From positions 1-7,668 of the forward strand of contig JAKSDN010000600.1 in the NCBI GenBank assembly GCA_022360075.1: a stretch of DNA of 7,668 bases. Direction: 5' to 3'. The position numbers and the translations under genes are program-made. The notes beneath the pieces were generated by a model. The model was not told where the DNA came from and did no database searches. It worked only from the letters and a program-made list of their open reading frames with translations. This document shows positions 1 to 4,770 of this stretch, one piece after another. This stretch comes from Kiloniellales bacterium. GTDB lineage: Bacteria > Pseudomonadota > Alphaproteobacteria > Kiloniellales > JAKSDN01. Positions within the stretch are counted from its first letter, which is position 1. Each line of letters starts with the position of its first letter.

Positions 1-123
1 GATTCACTGCAGCCTTGGGGAGCCAAAGCGGGAATAAGGCGCCCGCCGTTTTCGTTGTCATCGCATCGGGCCATGCGCGGCCAGTCCAGGTTCCAGACAG
101 CCAGGTAAAGGCACGGAAGAGAC

Positions 124-447
124 ATGTACGTAAAACGGACGATGCGGCACGCCGGCTTGATCTGCGCCGGACTCCTTTATGCTTCGAGCGCGTGGGCCGG
201 CACCTTGAAAGCTCCCTGTATGGATCTCGGAATTGGCCAGCCCGCTCCGAAAGCCGTACGTACGGTGAAGGGATACGAAAGCACCACTCTGCAGGGCCTG
301 AGCCGCAGCCTAGGCCGTGCCAAAAGCGATCGATCGAAGGGGGCGAAGGCGGAACCGGACCGGCTCACCCTGGCTCAGGCGCTCGAAGCCGCCCGCCGGG
401 CCCGCGCGATCCGGCAGCGGCTCGAAGCCTGGAACGCTGGGCTCTAA
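124..447 (+). CDS. small exported protein of unknown function
   Basis: The 107-residue product is not recognised. Its N-terminus reads as a Sec signal peptide: basic residues (K4, R5, R8), a hydrophobic core at about residues 10-22, and an AWA cleavage motif giving probable cleavage after A25. The mature protein would be about 82 residues with a single cysteine (C32). It is proline- and lysine-rich in the middle and ends in an Ala/Arg/Leu-rich stretch, about residues 81-105, that looks helical. Start: the ATG at 124 follows a GGAAGAG stretch at Shine-Dalgarno distance. An ATG at 142 is possible but has no such site and would shorten the basic end. The gene converges on the Hpt/receiver gene with only 32 bases between stops. 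The existence of an exported product is fairly likely; the role is unknown, with periplasmic localisation inferred from the signal peptide alone. Confidence 0.6.
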   Translation: MYVKRTMRHAGLICAGLLYASSAWAGTLKAPCMDLGIGQPAPKAVRTVKGYESTTLQGLSRSLGRAKSDRSKGAKAEPDRLTLAQALEAARRARAIRQRLEAWNAGL

Positions 448-479
448 CGGGATCCGACGCTGCCGGACGAAAGCGCGGA

Positions 480-1262
480 TCAGGTGATCTCGAAGCGCTC
501 CAGGACGTCGGCCAGGTCATCGCCGAAGTGGTCGCCGCGGCGCACCAGGCCGGTGTTGATCGGCAGCGAGCGCAGGTCCGGGTGCTTGCGGTCGAGGCTG
601 GTCAGCAGGGCGACCGGGATATCGCGCGTGGCCGGCATGACCGATAGCGCGCAGGCCAGATCGACGCCGCTGAGGGTCGGCATCACCATGGCCGTGATCA
701 CGAAGTCGGGGCGGGACTCGACGATCAGCTCGATCGCCTCGACCGGATGGAGAACCGTCGTGATGCGGTAGCCGCAAGCCTGCAGCTCGCGCTCTATCAC
801 GCGGGCGGCCGAGCGCTGCGGCATCACGACGGCGACCTCGGTGTTCGTGATCTGGATGTCGTTGACGTCGAAGGTCGGCTTGGAGGGCAGCTCGCGGACC
901 ACCTCCGGCACCTGCTCCGGCGCCACCGTGTCGCCCTCGAGCAAGGCCGAGATACGGTCGCCGAAGGTCTGAAGGTCCTCGATGTGCTTGTCCTCGACCT
1001 GCTTGACGCCGGCCAGGTAGTCCTCGAGGCGGTGGGTCAGCGTGGCGAGGCCCGGGATCGAGGCCGTTCGCGCCATGAGCTTCAGGTTGTGAGCATCGCG
1101 GACCAGCATCTCGCGCGCGGTCTCGCGGTCGAGCACGCCCGCGCGAACCTGCTGCAGGCGAACCTCGAGACCGGAGACGAGGTCGCTCGCCTCGTCGATG
1201 ACCTCGTCATTGAGCTGGCGTTCGACTTCTTCTTCGGACAGGAGCGGATTGGCACTACTCAC
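480..1262 (-). CDS. Hpt domain fused to a degenerate response-regulator receiver domain
   Basis: The 260-residue cytoplasmic signalling protein has no membrane segment. The N-terminal half (about residues 10-110) is helical and carries the Hpt-like core AHNLK, with H58 as candidate phospho-accepting histidine, followed by a second helix with HRLEDYL. After a Pro/Glu-rich linker (about 111-130), residues 141-260 have the alternating pattern of a receiver domain, including the PDFVI...MP..SGVDLA signature. However, the acidic pair after strand 1 is Met-Pro (M147, P148), the phospho-accepting Asp is Ala (A191), and the usual Lys region reads LVRRG. It is therefore probably a pseudo-receiver that cannot be phosphorylated in the normal way. 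Start: the GTG at 1262 has GAGGG seven to eight bases upstream; TTG codons at 1280 and 1277 lie in frame but lack a site. Partners are unknown; no histidine kinase lies in the window. The gene seems to stand alone. Confidence 0.85.
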   Translation of the reverse strand: MSSANPLLSEEEVERQLNDEVIDEASDLVSGLEVRLQQVRAGVLDRETAREMLVRDAHNLKLMARTASIPGLATLTHRLEDYLAGVKQVEDKHIEDLQTFGDRISALLEGDTVAPEQVPEVVRELPSKPTFDVNDIQITNTEVAVVMPQRSAARVIERELQACGYRITTVLHPVEAIELIVESRPDFVITAMVMPTLSGVDLACALSVMPATRDIPVALLTSLDRKHPDLRSLPINTGLVRRGDHFGDDLADVLERFEIT

Positions 1263-1270
1263 GGCACGGA

Positions 1271-1275
1271 CCCTC
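1271..1275 (-). promoter_or_regulatory. ribosome binding site choosing the GTG start of the Hpt/receiver gene
   Basis: GAGGG on the minus strand lies eight bases upstream of the GTG at 1262. It decides for that start over two in-frame TTG codons farther upstream, which have no purine-rich site in front of them. Confidence 0.6.
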
Positions 1276-1340
1276 AACAAAGGACACAGTTCGGCGAATC
1301 GGCCGCTACGCTAGGCAGAAAGGCCTAACGTTGCCTTAAA

Positions 1341-1363
1341 GCCCCCGCAGGGTCCGAGGGGGC
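1341..1363 (-). terminator. hairpin terminator after the 42-residue membrane protein gene
   Basis: Perfect 6-bp G/C arms, GCCCCC at 1341-1346 and GGGGGC at 1358-1363, flank an 11-base loop. On the minus strand the hairpin is followed by a short T run (TTTAA). It sits between the stop of the small gene (1422) and the start of the Hpt/receiver gene (1262), so it would separate the two same-strand genes into different transcripts. The T run is short, so termination may be incomplete. Confidence 0.5.
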
Positions 1364-1421
1364 AGCGCCAAGGCGGCGAAGAAAAACTGGGAAACAGCTC
1401 GTCGGGTCCCCGACAAGGGCC

Positions 1422-1550
1422 TCAGAACGCGAAGCTCTCCGACACCAGCGTAAAGAACACCCAAATCGCGAGACTGACCGCGCCGAGGACGACGAAAGAG
1501 CGCCACTCCAGGCGCTGAACCGCTCGAAACTTGGCCAATCGGCGTGTCAT
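1422..1550 (-). CDS. 42-residue single-pass membrane protein
   Basis: This short gene reads MTRRLAKFRAVQRLEW, then a hydrophobic helix (about residues 19-36) containing LGAVSLAIWVFF, then a short tail VSESFAF. The basic N-terminus (R3, R4, K7, R9, R13) implies a cytoplasmic N-terminus with the short tail in the periplasm. A GAGGG site at 1558-1562 lies seven bases before the ATG, an EcfG-like promoter lies just upstream, and a hairpin terminator lies downstream; together these make a self-contained transcription unit. The membrane helix resembles those of the small proteins at 2171-2350 and 2766-3023 (Gly six or seven residues before a conserved Trp, Ser/Ala-rich between). The function is unknown. 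An alternative is a chance open frame, but the signals around it argue for a real gene. Confidence 0.65.
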   Translation of the reverse strand: MTRRLAKFRAVQRLEWRSFVVLGAVSLAIWVFFTLVSESFAF

Positions 1551-1583
1551 GGCATTGCCCTCGGGTCTTGTCTTCCTTGAGTT

Positions 1584-1610
1584 CTACGACCCCGATCCTC
1601 GGATCGTTCC
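1584..1610 (-). promoter_or_regulatory. EcfG-like (general stress sigma factor) promoter for the 42-residue gene
   Basis: On the minus strand, GGAAC (1610-1606) is followed after 17 bases by CGTAG (1588-1584). The alphaproteobacterial EcfG consensus is GGAAC, 16-17 bases, then CGTT, so the -35 is exact and the -10 differs at the last position. Initiation would fall near 1577, about 27 bases before the ATG at 1550, with the Shine-Dalgarno site in between, which is a sensible geometry. A perfect interrupted palindrome, CGATCC-TC-GGATCG (1593-1606), fills most of the spacer. Judged by eye only; chance matches to so short a consensus occur. Confidence 0.4.
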
Positions 1611-1757
1611 TGGCAAGCGATCGAGTATCGCATCTCTCGCCAACCCGATCTGTGACCGAGACCACACTGGCGGAACGACGCGAACGCCCTTGCGGATGCG
1701 CGCCTCACCGTCGTTTGACCCGACGTGATGTCCGCTCGGGTGCCAAAGCGAGGACAA

Positions 1758-1772
1758 TGGGTCAATGACCCA
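1758..1772. promoter_or_regulatory. 15-bp perfect palindrome upstream of the lipoprotein gene (operator candidate)
   Basis: TGGGTCA-A-TGACCCA has 7-bp arms about one central base. It ends 20 bases before the lipoprotein ATG at 1793, inside the divergent intergenic region between the 42-residue gene and the lipoprotein gene. The size and position suit a dimeric repressor site overlapping the promoter or leader. No regulator gene is adjacent, so the binding protein cannot be named. Confidence 0.4.
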
Positions 1773-1792
1773 CTGATCGAGAGCGGCATTCG

Positions 1793-1993
1793 ATGCGATA
1801 CACAACGACCTTCCCCCTCGCCTTCTTGGCGGCGAGCCTCCTGCTGGCCGGCTGCGCGGCGGACTCGCCGCGACGCTATCCGATCGGGCAGAAGAGCGAA
1901 TCCTATTGCTACGTGGCGGTCGATTCGGCGCAATGCCGGCAAGCCCACGACTTGTCCGGTGGCTATCCGATCACCCGCGGCGGCCGGGATTGA
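1793..1993 (+). CDS. small lipoprotein, probably outer membrane
   Basis: The 66-residue product has a lipoprotein signal peptide: R2, a hydrophobic stretch to residue 20, and the lipobox LLAG-C with lipidated C21. The residue after the cysteine is Ala rather than Asp, which under the proteobacterial Lol rule favours transfer to the outer membrane. The mature part is only 46 residues. It is polar and has two further cysteines, C39 and C48, which could form a disulfide in the periplasm, and two short YPI motifs (Y29-P-I and Y58-P-I). The family is not recognised. The ATG at 1793 has only a modest purine stretch (GAGAG) upstream, and a palindromic operator candidate lies close by. It appears to be a single-gene unit, with a terminator-like hairpin about 95 bases downstream. 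Confidence 0.7.
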   Translation: MRYTTTFPLAFLAASLLLAGCAADSPRRYPIGQKSESYCYVAVDSAQCRQAHDLSGGYPITRGGRD

Positions 1994-2086
1994 GCCCTTG
2001 GGCCGAAACACGATGAAGCGACAGGCGCGGCATCACAGATCCTAAAAACCGACTCTTTAGGTAGGCTATAGGAGATTCCGATCAGG

Positions 2087-2120
2087 GCCGCCACGACCTC
2101 CGATGGGTCGTGGCGGCTTT
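2087..2120 (+). terminator. strong hairpin with short T tail: terminator or leader attenuator
   Basis: A perfect 12-bp stem (2087-2098 with 2106-2117) and a 7-base loop are followed by TTTGT. It could end the lipoprotein transcript (stop at 1993), or, if a promoter lies upstream, act in the leader of the gene starting at 2171. Two weaker dyads flank it: CCTAAA/TTTAGG at 2041-2061 and a 7-bp stem with one G-T pair at 2123-2141. The tail is short for an intrinsic terminator, but the stem is strong. Confidence 0.65.
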
Positions 2121-2158
2121 GTCTCCTATGTCATATGGGAGGCCAAGGTGACCGGGGC

Positions 2159-2163
2159 AGGAG
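2159..2163 (+). promoter_or_regulatory. ribosome binding site choosing the ATG at 2171
   Basis: AGGAG lies seven bases before the ATG at 2171. An in-frame ATG at 2135 would add 12 residues but has no comparable site, so 2171 is the better start. Confidence 0.6.
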
Positions 2164-2170
2164 CGCGATC

Positions 2171-2350
2171 ATGACCGACATCACGATCTCAGGCTCAATC
2201 CACAGCACGCTGGCGCCTGATCAGGCGAATGCGGAGAGCGCCCGTCGGCAGGCTCAACGCTGGTCGCCGCGGCAGTCTTTCCTCTTCACCGTCGGGGCCT
2301 CAGCGGCGCTGTGGGCGCTCATAACCCTCAGCGTCTGGGCGCTCATCTGA
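2171..2350 (+). CDS. 59-residue membrane protein with one C-terminal helix
   Basis: The protein begins MTDITISGSIHSTL, continues through a polar Arg/Gln-rich region (R25, R26, R30, R34), and ends in a hydrophobic helix of about residues 37-59 that runs to the C-terminus: FLFTVGASAALWALITLSV and on. The charge distribution puts the N-terminus in the cytoplasm with almost nothing exposed outside. An 11-base direct repeat, TGGGCGCTCAT at 2312-2322 and 2336-2346, encodes WALI twice within the helix. The layout and the G...(S/A)..LWA core match the small proteins at 1422-1550 and 2766-3023. No family is recognised. A hairpin-rich leader precedes it and hairpin-rich DNA follows. Confidence in coding rests on the Shine-Dalgarno site, the membrane helix and the resemblance to the other two. 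Confidence 0.6.
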   Translation: MTDITISGSIHSTLAPDQANAESARRQAQRWSPRQSFLFTVGASAALWALITLSVWALI

Positions 2351-2407
2351 CGCGCCGGCTAGCCAAGACGAGGCGCCGAGACCCCATCGAGCGGGTCCCT
2401 CGTCGGC

Positions 2408-2482
2408 GTCGCAACGGAGTTGCGACATATTGCGGCATCTTGTCGCCCGCTCGACAAGCGGAAGCGCAGATCGACCGCTTTT
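2408..2482 (+). other. hairpin cluster ending in a T run: terminator or small RNA candidate
   Basis: Three consecutive inverted repeats lie here. GTCGCAAC-GGA-GTTGCGAC (2408-2426) has perfect 8-bp arms. CTTGTCG-N6-CGACAAG (2439-2458) has perfect 7-bp arms. AAGCGG-N13-CCGCTT is followed by TT (2456-2482). Between the first two, a 10-base unit repeats directly as TTGCGACATA and TTGCGGCATC (2420-2439). The last hairpin with its T run could be the terminator of the gene ending at 2350; the whole could be a small structured RNA. The dyads could also be protein-binding sites. The wider gap 2351-2765 holds this cluster and the one at 2573-2632, and no convincing protein gene on either strand. Confidence 0.4.
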
Positions 2483-2572
2483 CATCATCCAGAGCTTGAA
2501 CTGAGGGCGTTCGAAACCCATCTCCCAGCCGGGCAGCGGTAAACCAGTTGTCCGATAAGAACTGCTGCACAC

Positions 2573-2632
2573 CCCAGGTAGGAGACGCCCGAGGCGTCTG
2601 TTTGGTGCCGATGCAAGGCACGCGCACCTGGG
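2573..2632 (+). ncRNA. possible three-way-junction RNA element
   Basis: A closing stem, CCCAGGT (2573-2579) with ACCTGGG (2626-2632), encloses two local hairpins. One is AGACGCC-CGA-GGCGTCT (2583-2599). The other is GTGCC-N7-GGCAC (2605-2621). All three stems are perfect Watson-Crick, at 7, 7 and 5 bp, with short joining segments of 3, 5 and 4 bases. This is the shape of a compact junction RNA such as a leader element or riboswitch aptamer, and it lies about 134 bases upstream of the gene at 2766. I do not recognise the conserved bases of any riboswitch class I know. Either strand could be the transcribed one; the plus strand is assumed because the next gene is on it. Confidence 0.3.
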
Positions 2633-2765
2633 TCCAACTCCAAAAGCGCAAACGAATCCTCAGCGCGCTATACCGGACCACGGAAGCGCCACGTGTAGGG
2701 ATCAGCTTCGTCGAAATTCCTAACGACGGAACGGTCCTTCCGAACGCAGGAGGATTCTGGCAAGC

Positions 2766-3023
2766 ATGTCGCAGCCTCCGACCCAGGCCGCCGACAGCCC
2801 TCAGCGTCGCTCGAGCGATCTCGACGCGACCGCGGGCGCCGCGCCGGCTGATTCCACGGCCTCACCGTATCGCCCTTCCGGCAGAGTCATACCAACCTGC
2901 ATCGTCGAGATCGCCGAGCCGGAGAGCGCCTCCTGGCCGGGCTGGCTGTTTTTCCTGTTCGTCGGGACGACGTCGTTGGCGCTTTGGGCCTTCATCCTCT
3001 TCGGCGTTCGGATGGTCCTCTGA
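2766..3023 (+). CDS. 85-residue membrane protein with one C-terminal helix
   Basis: About 55 polar, Pro/Ser/Ala-rich residues, probably disordered (MSQPPTQAADSPQRRSSDLD and on), precede one membrane helix at about residues 59-82. The helix contains WLFFLFVGTTSLALWAF and is followed by the short tail GVRMVL. The long N-terminal region would lie in the cytoplasm if the positive-inside rule holds, although the charge bias is weak. The helix resembles those at 1422-1550 (GAVSLAIWVFF) and 2171-2350 (GASAALWALI). An AGGAGG sequence lies about 12 bases before the ATG, which is a longer spacing than usual. The last 32 bases overlap, tail to tail, the gene on the other strand at 2992-3225. The function is unknown. 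It is coding on balance, given the Shine-Dalgarno site and the shared helix pattern. Confidence 0.65.
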   Translation: MSQPPTQAADSPQRRSSDLDATAGAAPADSTASPYRPSGRVIPTCIVEIAEPESASWPGWLFFLFVGTTSLALWAFILFGVRMVL

Positions 3024-3225
3024 CGACAGCGCGCGCTGCTTCGGCGCGCTGCATCAAAGCGCGCAACGTCTCGTGATCGATGGCGGCGTTCTCGCCGTTG
3101 GCGTGCTTGATCCTGCCGATCCTTCCCGGCGAGAGCTGCTCGCGCTGACGGATGATGGGCGGCATCGGCTCGTCGAGGATCTCTACCTTTTCGCGCAGCC
3201 GACCGATTTCGACGATACGTCCCAT
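2992..3225 (-). CDS. 77-residue charged protein of unknown function
   Basis: This small hydrophilic protein begins MGRIVEIGRLREKVEILDEP and is rich in Arg and Glu, with no membrane segment or signal peptide. The C-terminal half (HETLRALMQRAEAARAVV) looks helical and the end is basic (SERRRG). Start: the ATG at 3225 follows GAGG with five bases between; an in-frame GTG at 3231 would overlap that site. Codons mostly end in G or C, like the accepted genes here. It lies 123 bases downstream of the TIR gene on the same strand, so the two could share a transcript, but no functional link is shown. Its final 32 bases run antisense to the end of the gene at 2766-3023. I do not recognise a family. Confidence 0.55.
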   Translation of the reverse strand: MGRIVEIGRLREKVEILDEPMPPIIRQREQLSPGRIGRIKHANGENAAIDHETLRALMQRAEAARAVVRGPSERRRG

Positions 3226-3348
3226 GGTCACCTCGATGTGAAGAGAGGGGCAGCGCGCCCCGGACTTGCGACTTTCCGTTAGCTAGCCGCAAAACCCGGC
3301 GTCCTGGCAAGTGACAAGCTTTCGCCAGGCATCGAAGCGTCGGCCAGT

Positions 3349-4497
3349 TCAACCGGCCCGGCCGCCCTCTCCCCGCGGCTCGACGGCGAGGGCTTCCAGC
3401 AGGCGCCTGAAGGACTGCCGATAGCTGTCGTGATCCTTCCAGCCGGTGAAATCGCCGACGTGGCGGGTCCGCCGGATCTCATGAGCCCACTGATCCGTGG
3501 TGTCCATCACGGCATCGTCGAGCCGGATCGGGACCAGGACCGGTTTGTCCTGCTTGCTTTCCTCCTCGAGGGCGGTGCGCACCTCCGTGGCGACCCAGGC
3601 GCTCGCCACGAAGGTCTCCGACAGCACCAGCAGCAGCTTGTCCTTGAGCCTGATCTGGCTGTCGATCGTCTGATGCAATGGATCGCCCGGCCGCATGTGC
3701 TCGGGCGCGAACCAGCAGCGAATGCCCTCGTTCTGCAGGTCCGCGTGCAAGCGAGTGACGAAATCCTCGTCCTGGCTCGCATAGCTGATGAAGCAGGAAT
3801 AGAACTGGATCGCCTGGTTCAACATCGAGGGCAGGTAGTCGATCAGATTGTCCGGCAGGCCGCAGCCGCGCAGGAAAGCGAGCGGCAGGCTGCCGGAGAG
3901 GGCCAGGGTTACGTGATCGACCGCGCTCGGACCTTTGTGAAGGCAGGTTTCCAAGTTGCGCGCGCCCGAGAGGTCGCAGCCGGTCAGGATCGTGCGTGAC
4001 AGCCGCGCCTGCGCGAGATCCGCCCCGACGAGCGGGCAGTCCGCGAGGTTGGCCTCGCGCAGGCTCGCCTCCACGAACAAGGCACCCGTGAGGTTGGAGC
4101 CGCTCAGGTTCGCATAGTCGAGCGAAGCCGCGACGAAGTTGGTGCGGACCAGATGGGCCGAGCTGAGGCTGGCGCCGAGCAGACGTGCGCCCCAGCACTG
4201 TGCCTTGTTGAAATTCGCGTTGCGACAGACCGCGCCGGTCACGATCGCCCGGGTCATGTCGGCGTCGCTGAGGTCGGCCCCGCGCAGATCGGAATGCACC
4301 AGCCGGGCGTTGATCAGGCTGGTCCCGGCGAGATTGGCCTCATGCAGGTCGCACCAGCTCAGATCGATGTCCGAGAGGTCTTGGCCCTGGAAGTCGGCAC
4401 CGCTGAGGTCGCCACGGGACTTCCCGTTGGCCTTGCGCCAGTCGTTCCAGGCCGCCTGGCCCTGCCCGAGAATCGCCACATGCTCCGGGTTCGCCAT
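3349..4497 (-). CDS. pentapeptide-repeat protein with C-terminal TIR domain
   Basis: The 382-residue protein has no signal peptide. Residues about 30-180 form tandem pentapeptide repeats of the A(D/N)LxG type (for example SGADFQGQDLSDIDLSWCDL), which fold as a right-handed four-sided helix. A linker with FLRGCGLPDNLIDYLPS (about 208-224) leads to a TIR domain at about 232-368, opening FYSCFISYASQDEDF. The TIR motif W301-V-A-T-E305 aligns with the WVxxE region of enzymatic TIR domains such as SARM1, so E305 is the likely catalytic glutamate for NAD cleavage. I recall this combination from other bacteria, including cyanobacteria, with function not established; roles in defence or stress through NAD depletion are inferred from other TIR enzymes. 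Start: ATG 4497; the Shine-Dalgarno site is weak. It is divergent from the ABC operon. Confidence 0.93.
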   Translation of the reverse strand: MANPEHVAILGQGQAAWNDWRKANGKSRGDLSGADFQGQDLSDIDLSWCDLHEANLAGTSLINARLVHSDLRGADLSDADMTRAIVTGAVCRNANFNKAQCWGARLLGASLSSAHLVRTNFVAASLDYANLSGSNLTGALFVEASLREANLADCPLVGADLAQARLSRTILTGCDLSGARNLETCLHKGPSAVDHVTLALSGSLPLAFLRGCGLPDNLIDYLPSMLNQAIQFYSCFISYASQDEDFVTRLHADLQNEGIRCWFAPEHMRPGDPLHQTIDSQIRLKDKLLLVLSETFVASAWVATEVRTALEEESKQDKPVLVPIRLDDAVMDTTDQWAHEIRRTRHVGDFTGWKDHDSYRQSFRRLLEALAVEPRGEGGRAG

Positions 4498-4584
4498 GTC
4501 TAGCGCTCAGCGTCCTACGTTGAGTCTTGCCCCAAGCCCGAGACGGGCGGTTCGCTGCGAGGCCAGCTTCATGCCCGCGCCGGC

Positions 4585-4614
4585 ATCATAGCCAGGCCCG
4601 CCGCGGCGCGACAG
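4585..4614 (-). promoter_or_regulatory. candidate promoter for the TIR gene
   Basis: On the minus strand, CTGTCG (4614-4609), 18 bases, then TATGAT (4590-4585) resembles a housekeeping promoter: the -10 matches five of six consensus positions and the -35 about half. Transcription would start near 4577 and give a leader of about 80 bases. That leader contains a small perfect hairpin, GCCCG-TCT-CGGGC (4536-4548), about 40 bases before the ATG. This is a weak prediction in GC-rich DNA. Confidence 0.25.
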
Positions 4615-4758
4615 CCGCCGTCGGACCGCCCTTCGCCCCCTCCTCGGGCGCTGTCTTCGCTTTGCCGAATGAAACACAATATCTCCTGCATAGGCGTCTT
4701 TTGCCGAGCGCGCGGGAGCCGTAAGGCCAAGCAAGGGCAGGCCGGAGCTTCGGCCGTC

Positions 4759-4764
4759 AAGGAG
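4759..4764 (+). promoter_or_regulatory. ribosome binding site choosing the TTG start of the ABC ATPase
   Basis: AAGGAG lies six bases before a TTG at 4771. Alternative in-frame ATG codons at 4669 and 4789 lack as good a site. The 4669 version would also add a Cys/Arg/Lys-rich extension untypical of the family. Confidence 0.6.
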
Positions 4765-4770
4765 TGCCGC

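Noticed and set aside
1..123. End of an upstream gene at the window edge
   Set aside because: Plus frames 1 and 2 stop early with no recognisable protein, and frame 3 is an unremarkable shadow that continues through later genes. The stretch is too short to judge.
451..481. Inverted repeat GATCCG/CGGATC between the two convergent genes as a shared terminator
   Set aside because: Arms are only 6 bp with a 19-base loop, there is no T run on either strand, and it reaches into the stop codon of the Hpt/receiver gene.
2012..2044. A 10-residue leader peptide (MKRQARHHRS) upstream of the hairpin at 2087
   Set aside because: There is no ribosome binding site, and no run of a single amino acid to suggest an attenuation control.
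2500..2530. A tRNA T-loop-like GTTCGAA near 2509
   Set aside because: The flanking stem does not pair, and no acceptor, D or anticodon arms can be drawn on either strand.
2343..2681. Minus-strand open frames (2343-2681 and 2300-2572) in the intergenic gap
   Set aside because: They overlap each other in different frames, run antisense through the gene at 2171-2350, and show no Shine-Dalgarno site or recognisable motif; the inverted repeats explain the region better.
3028..3050. Perfect 7-bp hairpin AGCGCGC/GCGCGCT just after the stop at 3023, as a terminator
   Set aside because: No T run follows, and it lies inside the coding sequence of the minus-strand gene 2992-3225.
2548..3282. A 244-residue plus-strand open frame across 2548-3282
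   Set aside because: It runs through two better-supported genes in other frames and its middle is a Ser/Arg/Pro-rich stretch typical of an out-of-frame reading of GC-rich DNA.
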